Positions 14,007 to 21,937 of a DNA stretch of 34,332 nucleotides are shown piece by piece. Within the stretch, counting starts at the first letter, position 1. Every line of letters begins with the position of its first letter. Below the pieces are notes generated by a model. The model did not search any database, was not told the DNA's origin, and saw nothing but the letters and a program-made list of their open reading frames with translations. Source of the DNA: Candidatus Pacearchaeota archaeon. GTDB taxonomy: Archaea; Nanobdellota; Nanobdellia; Pacearchaeales; GW2011-AR1. Made by a program: the position numbers and the translations under genes. The stretch is taken from assembly GCA_017609745.1 (NCBI GenBank), contig JAFCDK010000003.1, positions 1 to 34,332 on the forward strand. The letters run 5' to 3'.

Positions 14007-15413
14007 ATGAAAAAGAGGAGTATGAAAAAAAAGAATGTGGGAAGTTCTGCAACTTTTGTAAAATCCAGAAATTTAAGTGTTAAAGAAGGAGCTGCAGCTG
14101 CTGTTATGGATGGAGCAGGACATTCTTATATAACTCCTTTTGCAATTGCTCTTAATGCTAATAATCTTCAGATAGGTTTTCTTTCTTCTTTTATTGGTTT
14201 AATGGGCCCATTATCACAACTCTACGGTTCAAAATTAATGGAAAAATACGATAGAAAAACAATAGTTGTAAAAAGTGTTTTTATTCAATCTCTATTATGG
14301 TTGCCAGTAATAATCTTAGCATTTCTTTATTATTTTAATATTTGGCGAGGCTTGATTCCAATTTTACTTATAATTATTTATTCAATTGTAAAAATTGCCG
14401 GCGGGTTTCCATTTCCCGCGTGGTTTTCTTGGATGGGAGATTTAGTTCCACAGAATATAAGGGGCAAATTTTTCAGCAAAAGAAACAGAATTAAAGGAAT
14501 TGTAACTTTAATTGCATTTTTATCTGGAGCTTTGTTGCTTGATTTTTTTAAAACTAAAGGATTTGTATTATTAGGTTTTGCGATTTTGTTTTTTGTTGCC
14601 ATGATTGCAAGATTAATTTCTGCAAAACTTCTTGCAAAAAAACATTCTATTAAATTAAAATTAAAAAAAGGATATTATTTTTCTATCTGGCAGTTTATGA
14701 AAATCATGCCAAAAAATAATTTCGGAAGATTTGTGATTTTTGTTAGTTTAATTAATTTTGCTGTCGCTATTGCAGGACCATTTTTTGCTGTTTATATTTT
14801 GAGATATTTGGGATTTAGTTATTTATGGTTTATGTTAATTAATGCTAGTTCCACTGTTTTTGCTTTTTTTATTTTGCCTTTTTGGGGAAAGTTTTCTGAT
14901 AAATATGGAAATTTAAAAACCTTAAGAATTTCTAGTTTTTTAATTCCCTTTGTGCCCATTTTATGGATTTTTTCTGCATCTAAAATTTACTTGCTTTTGG
15001 TTCCTGGATTATTGGGTGGAATTGCCTGGTCTGCTTTTCAGCTTGCTTCAAGAAATTTTATTTATGATGCTGTAAGCAAACAGCGACGGGCGCTTTGTAT
15101 AACTTATTATGATATCTTTATTGGAATAGGGATTTTTGTTGGAGCAGCATTAGGGGGATTAATTGCAACTTTTGCTAAAATAAGTTTTATGAATATTTAC
15201 TTATTTATATTTTTGATTTCAGGATTATTGAGATTTGTTTTTTTACTTTATATTCTTCCTACTATTAAGGAAGTGAGAAAAACAAAATCTCCTGATATTT
15301 TATTTAAGGGATTTGGATTTATGGAAAATTTAGAAGACCAGGTAGTTTGGTATAAAGATGCTTACTGGAAAAATAATCCAAAAAATATTTATTACAATCT
15401 TCCTAAAAAATAG
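14007..15413 (+). CDS. MFS transporter
   Basis: 468 residues with about twelve hydrophobic helices in two halves. The first half has the MFS loop 2-3 signature region GPLSQLYGSKLMEKYDRKTIVVKS, and the second half repeats it as FWGKFSDKYGNLKTLRISS, both with the conserved Asp and basic residues. The N-terminal 25 residues are basic and polar. The substrate cannot be told; the general shape is of a sugar or drug/solute symporter. The first ATG (14007) is near a TATA-like region, and an internal ATG ten codons later is possible. It stands alone between tRNA-Glu and the zinc-ribbon gene (35 nt gap). Confidence 0.88.
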   Translation: MKKRSMKKKNVGSSATFVKSRNLSVKEGAAAAVMDGAGHSYITPFAIALNANNLQIGFLSSFIGLMGPLSQLYGSKLMEKYDRKTIVVKSVFIQSLLWLPVIILAFLYYFNIWRGLIPILLIIIYSIVKIAGGFPFPAWFSWMGDLVPQNIRGKFFSKRNRIKGIVTLIAFLSGALLLDFFKTKGFVLLGFAILFFVAMIARLISAKLLAKKHSIKLKLKKGYYFSIWQFMKIMPKNNFGRFVIFVSLINFAVAIAGPFFAVYILRYLGFSYLWFMLINASSTVFAFFILPFWGKFSDKYGNLKTLRISSFLIPFVPILWIFSASKIYLLLVPGLLGGIAWSAFQLASRNFIYDAVSKQRRALCITYYDIFIGIGIFVGAALGGLIATFAKISFMNIYLFIFLISGLLRFVFLLYILPTIKEVRKTKSPDILFKGFGFMENLEDQVVWYKDAYWKNNPKNIYYNLPKK

Positions 15414-15448
15414 AAGCTTTTTTAAATTAAGTTTTATACAATATAACT

Positions 15449-16135
15449 ATGTTAAGAAAAAAATGTCCAAAATGTGGAAAGCGGATTAAGAAGGATTTTT
15501 CTTTTTGTCCTAATTGTGGTTTTAATTTTAGAGAAGAATTTGATGAAAGGGATTATGGTTTGCTTGGTAAAAATGATGATTTTGAGGATTTAGGTATTAA
15601 ACTGCCGATGGGATTTAATATGCTTTTTAAAAATCTTGTTAAAGGATTAGACAAACAATTTAGAGAACTTGATAAAATGTCAAAACAAGATATAGGAGAT
15701 ATACGAGATTTAAATGAATTTGGAAAGTTTAAACCTATTAGAAAAGGATTTAGTATTAGTATTAATTCTAGTGGAGAAAAACCATTTATCAAAATTAATG
15801 AAATAGGAAAAGAAGCCAAAGTTAAAGAAATTAGAGAAGAAATTTCAAAAGCAAATATAAAAAAGAGGCAGAAAAGTATTAAAAAAATGGCTGGCCTTCC
15901 GCGTGAAGAAGCAGAGACAAAAGTCAGGAGATTGAGCAATAAAATTGTTTATGAAATAGAACTCCCAGGAGTTAAATCTATTAATGATATTATAATAAAC
16001 AAGCTTGAAAATAGTATAGAAATTAAAGCTCTTGCAAAAAACAAAGTTCTTGTAAAATTACTTCCAGTTAATTTTCCGATAATTGGTTATAATCTTGATA
16101 AAGAACTACTTGTTCTTGAGTTGAAGAATCGGTGA
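15449..16135 (+). CDS. Zinc-ribbon protein with C-terminal Hsp20/CS-like domain
   Basis: 228 residues. C6-x2-C9 and C20-x2-C23 (KKCPKCGKRI and FCPNCGFNF) form an N-terminal zinc ribbon. A charged helical middle follows (about 40-150) with LVKGLDKQFRELDKM and KIREEISKANIKKRQ-like segments. The end, from about 160, reads NKIVYEIELPGVKSINDIIINKLENSIEIKALAKNK, which matches the beta-sandwich of small heat-shock/CS-type domains (YEIELPGV.S..DI.I). Likely a chaperone-like or adaptor protein in the cytoplasm. The combination is unusual, and the Hsp20-like part is my reading of the pattern, not a database result. Confidence 0.65.
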   Translation: MLRKKCPKCGKRIKKDFSFCPNCGFNFREEFDERDYGLLGKNDDFEDLGIKLPMGFNMLFKNLVKGLDKQFRELDKMSKQDIGDIRDLNEFGKFKPIRKGFSISINSSGEKPFIKINEIGKEAKVKEIREEISKANIKKRQKSIKKMAGLPREEAETKVRRLSNKIVYEIELPGVKSINDIIINKLENSIEIKALAKNKVLVKLLPVNFPIIGYNLDKELLVLELKNR

Positions 16136-16185
16136 ATTAATGGATAAAAAGCTTTAAATAACTTCTATTTGTTTAATTTTTGAAT

Positions 16186-16296
16186 GAGCCTGTAGCTCAG
16201 CCAGGTTAGAGCACTACGTTCTGTTCTAAGATAAAACTTAGACAGAAGGTGATTCTGATAAGGTAGGGGTCCGCGGTTCAAATCCGCGCAGGCTCA
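16186..16296 (+). tRNA. tRNA-Ile(GAU) with a 36-nt non-canonical intron
   Basis: Exon 1 is 16186-16217 and exon 2 is 16254-16296. Spliced, the 75-nt tRNA is complete: acceptor GAGCCTG/CAGGCTC, D stem GCTC/GAGC, anticodon stem CTACT/GGTAG with loop CTGATAA (anticodon GAT), T stem CGCGG/CCGCG with loop TTCAAAT, discriminator A. Unspliced, the sequence cannot form an anticodon stem of five pairs. A TATA-like GCTTTAAATA at 16150-16159 is correctly spaced. The L15e start codon follows after 7 nt. Confidence 0.93.
16218..16253 (+). other. tRNA-Ile intron between positions 30 and 31 (bulge-helix-bulge)
   Basis: The splice structure can be read directly. Exon CACT (16212-16215) pairs with intron GGTG (16248-16251) as the 4-bp central helix. 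The 3-nt bulges are ACG (16216-16218) and ATT (16252-16254). The intron helix is TTCTGT/ACAGAA (16219-16224 with 16242-16247), extended by CTAAG/CTTAG closed by ATAAAA. Cutting after the second base of each bulge, as archaeal splicing endonuclease does, gives exactly the exons that restore the anticodon stem. The outer helix is short (two pairs), so the motif is of the relaxed type. Confidence 0.85.
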
Positions 16297-16303
16297 TTTT
16301 TTA

Positions 16304-16882
16304 ATGAAAATGGCAAAAGGATTATCACATTATCTTCGTAAGGCTTGGAAAAAACCTGACAAAAGATTACTTAGGGAAAGAATGATTGATTGGCGGAAAG
16401 GTAATACGATTGTTAAAGTTGATAAACCTTTAAGGCTTGATAGAGCTCGGGCTTTGGGATATAGGGCTAAAAAAGGATTTGTTGTTGTTAGAGTTAGAAT
16501 CTTGCGTGGTGGCAGGAAAAGATCAAGACCACGCAAAGGTAGAAGAAGCAAAAGAATGACTGTTCGTAAAACTCTTAAAATGAATTATAAGTGGGTAGCT
16601 GAACAAAGAGTTGCTAGAAAATTTAGAAATCTTGAAGTGCTTAATAGTTATCAATTAGGTAAAGATGGAAAACATTATTTTTTTGAAGTGATTTTAGTTG
16701 ATGTTTCCCGTCCTGAAATTAAAAATGATAAAAAAATAAACTGGATTTGCAAACCCGCAAATCGCGGCAGAGTTTTTAGAGGTTTGACAAGTGCAGGAAA
16801 AAAAAGTAGAGGATTGAGAAAAAAGACACGGGAAATGAAAGTTCGCCCATCAATTAGGGCAAGAGGAAGATTAGGGAAGTAA
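16304..16882 (+). CDS. rpl15e: 50S ribosomal protein L15e
   Basis: 192 residues, very basic, matching archaeal/eukaryal L15e over its whole length: GLSHYLRKAWKKPDKRLLRERMIDWRK-type start, then KGFVVVRVRILRGGRKR, RPRKGRRSKRMTVRKTLK, RNLEVLNSYQLGKDGKHYFFEVILVD, and C-terminal GRVFRGLTSAGKKSRGLR. Structural protein of the large subunit with no bacterial counterpart. Start may be ATG 16304 or the second ATG at 16310 (MAKGLSHY). Only TTTTTTA separates it from tRNA-Ile and no TATA fits that space, so it is probably transcribed with the tRNA. Confidence 0.96.
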   Translation: MKMAKGLSHYLRKAWKKPDKRLLRERMIDWRKGNTIVKVDKPLRLDRARALGYRAKKGFVVVRVRILRGGRKRSRPRKGRRSKRMTVRKTLKMNYKWVAEQRVARKFRNLEVLNSYQLGKDGKHYFFEVILVDVSRPEIKNDKKINWICKPANRGRVFRGLTSAGKKSRGLRKKTREMKVRPSIRARGRLGK

Positions 16883-16925
16883 AGAAATTAACAAGATTTT
16901 TATAATGTTTTTTCTTATTTAATTT

Positions 16926-18641
16926 ATGCAATATAAAAAATTCTGTGATGTTTACGAAAGATTGGGAGCTACAACTAAAAGACTTGAGAAAACAAAGATT
17001 TTAGCTGATTTTTTACAAAAATTAAGTAATGAAGATAAAAAAGTCCTTTATTTATTGCAGGGAAGAGTATTTCCTGATTATGAAGAAAAAGTTATGGGTA
17101 TAAGTCATCAGCTTGCTATTAAATCGCTTGCAAGAGCAACTGGCAATAATGAGAATGAGATTACAAATCAATGGAGAAAAATTGGGGATTTAGGAAAAGT
17201 TGCTGAGGCTTTAACAAAAACTAAAAAACAATCTACTTTGTTTTCCCATAAATTAACAACTAAAAAAGTTTTTGATAATTTGAGAAGACTCAGTGAATTA
17301 CAAGGTGCAGGAACTGTTTCAAAAAAAATTTCTTTAATTTCTGAACTGCTTACTTCTGCTTCTGGTGTTGAAGCTAAATATATAATAAGAACTTTAATTG
17401 GAGATTTACGTATTGGTGTTAAGTCAAGTACTATTAGAGATGCACTTAGTCTCGCATTTTTTAGTGAATCTGAAAGAAAAGAAGCTGTTAGTGAAATTCA
17501 ACATGCTTATGATATGTCTTCTGATTTAGCCCAGATTTTTGAACTTGCTAAAAAAGGAAGAAAATCACTTTCTAAAATTAGTCTTGAGGCAGGTAAACCT
17601 ATTAAAGTCATGCTCGCTCAAAAAGCAAAGTCTATTCAGGAAGCTTTTGAAAAATGTGGCAAGCCTCTTGCAGCAGAATATAAATATGATGGATTTAGGA
17701 TGATGATAAATAAAAAAGGAAAAAATATTATTCTTTATACTCGAAGACTAGATAATGTTACAAAGCAATTTCCAGATATTGTAAAATCTGTTAAAAAATA
17801 TATTAAAGGTCAGGAGTTTATTGTTGATTCTGAGATTATAGGTTATAATCCAAAAACAAAAAAATATGTTCCATTCCAGCAGATTTCTCAAAGAATTAGG
17901 CGAAAATATGAAATTGAAAGAATGATGAAAGAACTGCCTGTTGAAGTTAAAGCATTTGATATTATTTATTATAATGGCAGGAATTTAATTAAAGAGCCAT
18001 TTGCGAAAAGGACAAAATTACTTAAAAAGATAATTAAAAATAAAAAGTATAAGATAACAACAGCTGATCAGAAAATAATAGATAATGAAAAAGAGGTTCA
18101 GGATTTTTATAATCAGGCTATTAAAGATAATCAGGAAGGGTTGATGCTGAAAAATTTAAAAGCTCCATATAAACCAGGCAGTAGAGTTGGTTATATACTG
18201 AAACTTAAAAAAGAACTTAGAGATTTAGATTTAACTATTGTCGGGGCAGAATATGGGAAAGGAAAACGGGTGGGGTGGCTTTCAAGTTTTATACTTGCAT
18301 GTAAAGGAAAAAAAGGTGAATATTTAACTATTGGAAAAATGGGTACTGGTATTAAAGAAAAAAAAGAAAGTGTAGATGCAAAAGAACCTGGAATTTCTTT
18401 TAATCAACTGACAAAACTCCTTAAAAAAAATATAATAGAAGAAAAAGGCAGGGGCGTGAAAATAAAACCCCAAATTGTTGTTTCTGTGACATTCCAAGAA
18501 ATTCAGAAATCTCCTACATATAGTTCAGGTTATGCTTTAAGATTTCCAAGATTTACAGCTTTGAGGTCAGATAGAAAAGTAAGTGATATAGCAACACTGA
18601 GAGAAGTTGAAAAAGATTATGAAGCACAAGGAGAAAAATGA
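16926..18641 (+). CDS. lig: ATP-dependent DNA ligase
   Basis: 571 residues, three-domain archaeal replicative ligase. The N-terminal DNA-binding domain (to about 215) contains RTLIGDLRIGVKSSTIRDAL. The adenylation domain has the nucleophile K253 in EYKYDGFR (motif I), FIVDSEIIGYN (motif III), EGLMLKN (motif IV) and YILKLKKE (motif V). The OB domain ends with the ligase tail RFPRFTALRSDRKVSDIATLREVE. It seals nicks and joins Okazaki fragments. A TATA-like TTTATAATG stretch precedes the ATG at 16926, 43 nt after L15e. Length and motifs are complete. Confidence 0.97.
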   Translation: MQYKKFCDVYERLGATTKRLEKTKILADFLQKLSNEDKKVLYLLQGRVFPDYEEKVMGISHQLAIKSLARATGNNENEITNQWRKIGDLGKVAEALTKTKKQSTLFSHKLTTKKVFDNLRRLSELQGAGTVSKKISLISELLTSASGVEAKYIIRTLIGDLRIGVKSSTIRDALSLAFFSESERKEAVSEIQHAYDMSSDLAQIFELAKKGRKSLSKISLEAGKPIKVMLAQKAKSIQEAFEKCGKPLAAEYKYDGFRMMINKKGKNIILYTRRLDNVTKQFPDIVKSVKKYIKGQEFIVDSEIIGYNPKTKKYVPFQQISQRIRRKYEIERMMKELPVEVKAFDIIYYNGRNLIKEPFAKRTKLLKKIIKNKKYKITTADQKIIDNEKEVQDFYNQAIKDNQEGLMLKNLKAPYKPGSRVGYILKLKKELRDLDLTIVGAEYGKGKRVGWLSSFILACKGKKGEYLTIGKMGTGIKEKKESVDAKEPGISFNQLTKLLKKNIIEEKGRGVKIKPQIVVSVTFQEIQKSPTYSSGYALRFPRFTALRSDRKVSDIATLREVEKDYEAQGEK

Positions 18642-18693
18642 ATTCTTCGAGAAGAACCAATAGCTTTATAAAAAAGATTTGTTTGTATGAGTT

Positions 18694-19911
18694 ATGAAAA
18701 AGAGTTTAATTATTGGAGGGGTTGTTTTGGTAACTATTATTTTGGTTATGTTAGTGGGGGTTGTGTTGGCTAGTATGATTGAACTTGGTTCTGGAAGATA
18801 TAAAGTGGAAGTTAAGGTAAGAGAAGGGTGGAACCTACTTCAAGGATTTCATCCAGATTTAATTTCTACTGAAAGTCCAATTACTACTTCAAATATAAAA
18901 GCCGTTTTTATGTATTCCCCAGATTTAAATAAATATATTGAAATGTATCCTAGTTTTAAATTGCCTAGTGCTGGATTAGATCAAAATGATGAGTATTATG
19001 ATGATGCTTCCAGTGCTTATGCTTATTGGGTTTATATTGAAGATGTTGGAAATTTAAATAAATTAATTTATACAATAAAATTTGGAGAAGGGGATATTCA
19101 AATGAAAAAAGGATGGAATTTTGTTGGAATAAATTCTTTTATGACTATTGATGTAAATACTGCGAGTCCAGAAGAAGAGGAAAAATATACTTTAAACAAT
19201 TTTAAAGGAAATTGTAATTTTGAAAAAGTGTATCACTTTGAATCTGTTATTCAAGAATGGTCTCCTAATTTAGTAAATGATCATTTTATGAATGAAGAGT
19301 TAGATAATGCTGTTGCAGGGTTAGGAATATTGATCAAAGTCTCAGATAATTGTCATTTAGGTTCTGGTGGTTCTGGAGATATTGGGCCACCTGGGTTGCC
19401 TGGGGGGGATAATTTTGATACATATATAGGGGATTATATAATTCAGAAAGATTTTGGAGAGTTTAAGCATCTTGAGAGCAGGTTAAATTCTAATATCGCA
19501 GATGTAAGATATTATTTTCCAGATTATAAAGGGGGGGAACAATCAGGATATGAACTTAAAGGAACTTATGATGGACAATGGTATGCTATAGACCCAATTG
19601 TAGAGGTAGTAGTAGTAGAGTATGAGGATGATATAAGTTATGCTGCCTTTAATGATTGGATAACTCAATTACGCCCAGAATTAATTCCTTCTTATGAAGA
19701 TTCCTCAAATTTAGTGGAAGGAAGTAAATTAAGTCTAGTAACAACTAGTGAAGATGGAGATAGGATTTCTTATTTATGGGCAAGTAATGGAAAATTGATT
19801 TCAGTTGGTACTGATAGGTATGATTTAATTAGTGATCTTGATCTTGAAGATGATTTTTCCTCTTTACATGAGGCATATTTAAAAGTATACCCTTCCACAT
19901 TAGTTAAATAA
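18694..19911 (+). CDS. Secreted GWN-repeat protein B with extra C-terminal domain
   Basis: 405 residues. Signal peptide or anchor at 1-27 (MKKSLIIGGVVLVTIILVML...). Two GWN units (VREGWNLLQGF, KKGWNFVGI) and LIKVSDNCHLGSGG align with the whole mature part of the 228-residue protein at 6880. At the point where that protein ends in PPTLP, this one has a Gly-rich linker with GPPGLPGG and continues with an acidic domain of about 165 residues (from NFDTYIGDYIIQKDFG) that I do not recognise. That domain contains ISYLWASNGKLISVGTDRYD and ends HEAYLKVYPSTLVK. Predicted extracellular. TATA-like CTTTATAAAA about 25 nt upstream. The small PPALP gene follows after 14 nt. Confidence 0.8.
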   Translation: MKKSLIIGGVVLVTIILVMLVGVVLASMIELGSGRYKVEVKVREGWNLLQGFHPDLISTESPITTSNIKAVFMYSPDLNKYIEMYPSFKLPSAGLDQNDEYYDDASSAYAYWVYIEDVGNLNKLIYTIKFGEGDIQMKKGWNFVGINSFMTIDVNTASPEEEEKYTLNNFKGNCNFEKVYHFESVIQEWSPNLVNDHFMNEELDNAVAGLGILIKVSDNCHLGSGGSGDIGPPGLPGGDNFDTYIGDYIIQKDFGEFKHLESRLNSNIADVRYYFPDYKGGEQSGYELKGTYDGQWYAIDPIVEVVVVEYEDDISYAAFNDWITQLRPELIPSYEDSSNLVEGSKLSLVTTSEDGDRISYLWASNGKLISVGTDRYDLISDLDLEDDFSSLHEAYLKVYPSTLVK

Positions 19912-19925
19912 GTTAATATTAAAAA

Positions 19926-20105
19926 ATGGAACAACAAATACAACAAACAACAGGAAAAAAATCAAAGTGGTGGCTGTGGTTGATAATTTTAATTATTATT
20001 CTGATTGTCCTTGGTGTTGTGCTTTATTTTGTTTTAACTGGTGATGGAAGTGGGTTTTCTTTTGGTGGGAGTTCTATTCCTAAGCCTCCTGCACTTCCTG
20101 AATAA
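19926..20105 (+). CDS. Tiny WWLW membrane protein with PPALP tail (module copy 2)
   Basis: 59 residues: a Gln-rich head (MEQQIQQTTG), basic KKSK, a single helix beginning WWLWLI and running to about 37, then a Gly/Ser/Phe linker and the end GGSSIPKPPALPE. Positive charges before the helix put the head inside and the tail outside. The last 13 residues match the 7599 protein (SSIP.PPALP), and the KKSKWWLWLI segment matches the protein at 21938. It starts 14 nt after GWN protein B and stops 1 nt before the next ATG, so the three genes are one transcript. Confidence 0.75.
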   Translation: MEQQIQQTTGKKSKWWLWLIILIIILIVLGVVLYFVLTGDGSGFSFGGSSIPKPPALPE

Positions 20106-20106
20106 A

Positions 20107-21231
20107 ATGAAGACAAAAATAATCTTAACAATAATTGGGCTTTTAATTTTAGTAGTTTTAGTGTGCTCCTTTGTATTTTTTAATGCAGATAAAACTGGCA
20201 AAGAAAATTTCTCTTCTTTACAAAATCAGCAAATAATTTTTGCAGATGAAAATCATATTTATAGATCTAGTTTTGATGGAGAAAATAGGGAAAGCGAAGA
20301 GTTAATAATTGATAGTGTTGATGGATTTAAACCAATAATTTCTCCAAATGGGAATTATGTCGCTTATTTTGAAAACACTAGTACTGACTTCTGTTTACAA
20401 TTGTGTCTTGAAAGTCTCAAAGATGAAGAGTATAAAGTATGTTTTTTTAGGGAGAGGGGAGATTGCTTCAATTATGAGTATGTTCCAGATATTCAATGGT
20501 CTCCAACTGGGAGATATCTTAGTTGGAGCAAGTTTTATGATGAGAGATTAGCCCCAACATATCTTATTGATGTTACTAAGGAAAATTCTCCAATATATAA
20601 ATTTGAAGATTGTTTGCATTATTCTTGGTTGACTAATTCTGATATAATAACATGTACGGGATTGAGTAAAAATACTGTTATTGATATAGAAAAATATATT
20701 CAAAGTGGAGGATTAGAAGGAGTAGATAATTTATTTAAATCAACGACTAAAAATCTTAAGTCAGTAAATGACAGAATTATAAGATTGCCCCCGCCAGATA
20801 GAGCTATTATTTCAGAGGAGGGTAAGAAATTATTATATCAAACCTATAGTCCTGGTGGTTCTGATGAATTTACTATAATAGATTATGATAAAGGGGAATA
20901 TCTAACTATTGAGTGGGTTTATTTTTTTGATTTTCGATTGTCTCCTGACGGTAATTTTCTTATTTTTGAATCTTCTAGGGATATTCTTAATAATGAATAT
21001 GATGAATTTGGTGGAAAATTAAAGAATGTTAAAGACTTTACTGAATCAGATGAAATCCCAAATGTTTTAGATATCACAAATATTAATAAAGTGAAAGCAT
21101 ATAGATTGCATTACTTCGATGATTTAAATGAAAATTATATTTTCCCTAATTCTTGGATACCTCAACTATATAATAAAAATGACCTTGAGTTTAATTTGAT
21201 GGAAGTTGGAGAAGTCGTTATTTTAGAGTAA
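20107..21231 (+). CDS. Secreted beta-propeller-like protein (TolB-type repeats)
   Basis: 374 residues from ATG 20107. The frame is open to 20041, but the earlier part overlaps the PPALP gene and does not look like a start, whereas MKTKIILTIIGLLILVVLVC is a clean signal anchor. The body has repeats of the type I.W.PTG.Y..W and F.LSPDGNFLIFESSRD, together with FKPIISPNGNYVAYFEN, typical of WD40-like/TolB propeller blades that bind proteins or sugars outside the cell. Six cysteines in the first half may form disulfides. One-nucleotide spacing from the PPALP gene ties it to the surface module. The exact role is unknown. Confidence 0.72.
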   Translation: MKTKIILTIIGLLILVVLVCSFVFFNADKTGKENFSSLQNQQIIFADENHIYRSSFDGENRESEELIIDSVDGFKPIISPNGNYVAYFENTSTDFCLQLCLESLKDEEYKVCFFRERGDCFNYEYVPDIQWSPTGRYLSWSKFYDERLAPTYLIDVTKENSPIYKFEDCLHYSWLTNSDIITCTGLSKNTVIDIEKYIQSGGLEGVDNLFKSTTKNLKSVNDRIIRLPPPDRAIISEEGKKLLYQTYSPGGSDEFTIIDYDKGEYLTIEWVYFFDFRLSPDGNFLIFESSRDILNNEYDEFGGKLKNVKDFTESDEIPNVLDITNINKVKAYRLHYFDDLNENYIFPNSWIPQLYNKNDLEFNLMEVGEVVILE

Positions 21232-21278
21232 TTTTTGCTTATTTTTCACCACTCTCCCCACACACTTATCGTCGAAAC

Positions 21279-21305
21279 CTTTATAAAGAGAACGACTTTA
21301 TAAAA
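21279..21305 (+). promoter_or_regulatory. Tandem TATA elements before the TBP gene
   Basis: CTTTATAAAG (21279-21288) and CTTTATAAAA (21296-21305) are near-identical TATA boxes 17 nt apart. The first is correctly placed to start transcription near the ATG at 21309 (leaderless). The second covers the expected initiation site. TBP bound at the second box could hinder initiation from the first, a simple autoregulation idea (inference). Confidence 0.6.
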
Positions 21306-21308
21306 TTT

Positions 21309-21899
21309 ATGGCTAAAGGGAAGAGTGAAGGAAAAAATAAGAAATCCAAAAACAAGGCTAATTTAAAAATACAAAATATTGTAGCTACAACTTCTTTGGG
21401 GAAGCCGGTTTCTTTGACAAAATTAGCAAAAACTAATTCAAATACAGAATATAATCCAGAGCAATTTCCTGGGTTGGTGTTAAGAATAAAGAAGCCAAAA
21501 TCAGCTGTTTTAGTGTTTTCTTCTGGAAATCTTGTTTGTACAGGAACAAAATCAATTGTGCAGGTTAAAGAAGTTATAAATTCTGTTATAAAACAGCTTA
21601 AAAAAATAAATGTTAGAATAACAGATGTTCCTAAAATAACTGTTCAAAATATAGTTGCTTCTGGTAGTATTGATATGAAGCTTAATTTGAATTTTTTAGC
21701 TCTTGAATTAATAAATACTGAATATGAGCCAGAGCAGTTTCCAGGTTTAGTTTATAAGTTAATTGAGCCAAATGCTACTTTTTTATTGTTCAGCAACGGC
21801 AAGCTGGTTTGCACAGGAACAAAAAACAGAAAACAGCTTGATGATAGTATGCGCCAGTTGATTAAGAATATTAAAGAAACAATTAAGAAAGCTGGTTGA
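21309..21899 (+). CDS. tbp: TATA-box-binding protein
   Basis: 196 residues. After an 18-residue Lys-rich tail come the two direct repeats of the TBP saddle: NIVATTSLGKP... with EYNPEQFPGLVLRIKKPKSAVLVFSSGNLVCTGTKS-type sequence, and NIVASGSIDMK... with EYEPEQFPGLVYKL and LLFSNGKLVCTGTKN. The phenylalanines and valines that contact the DNA minor groove (LVLR, AVLVF; LVYK, FLLF) are present. It recruits TFB and RNA polymerase to TATA promoters. It is of usual archaeal length except for the basic tail. Its promoter carries two TATA elements. The small membrane gene follows after 38 nt with its own TATA box. Confidence 0.97.
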   Translation: MAKGKSEGKNKKSKNKANLKIQNIVATTSLGKPVSLTKLAKTNSNTEYNPEQFPGLVLRIKKPKSAVLVFSSGNLVCTGTKSIVQVKEVINSVIKQLKKINVRITDVPKITVQNIVASGSIDMKLNLNFLALELINTEYEPEQFPGLVYKLIEPNATFLLFSNGKLVCTGTKNRKQLDDSMRQLIKNIKETIKKAG

Positions 21900-21937
21900 T
21901 TGAAAACATTTTTAAACTATTTTTTCTAAGTTATACT

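Noticed and set aside
16186-16296. Reading the tRNA at 16186 as tRNA-Gln(CUG) or tRNA-Arg(UCU) with a normal 37/38 intron
   Set aside because: Those choices leave a G-G mismatch at 31-39 or no base 26. The 30/31 intron restores a full stem and the typical Ile loop CTGATAA, and fits the bulge-helix-bulge.
20041-20106. Upstream extension of the propeller gene start
   Set aside because: It overlaps the PPALP gene out of frame; ATG 20107 begins a proper signal anchor.
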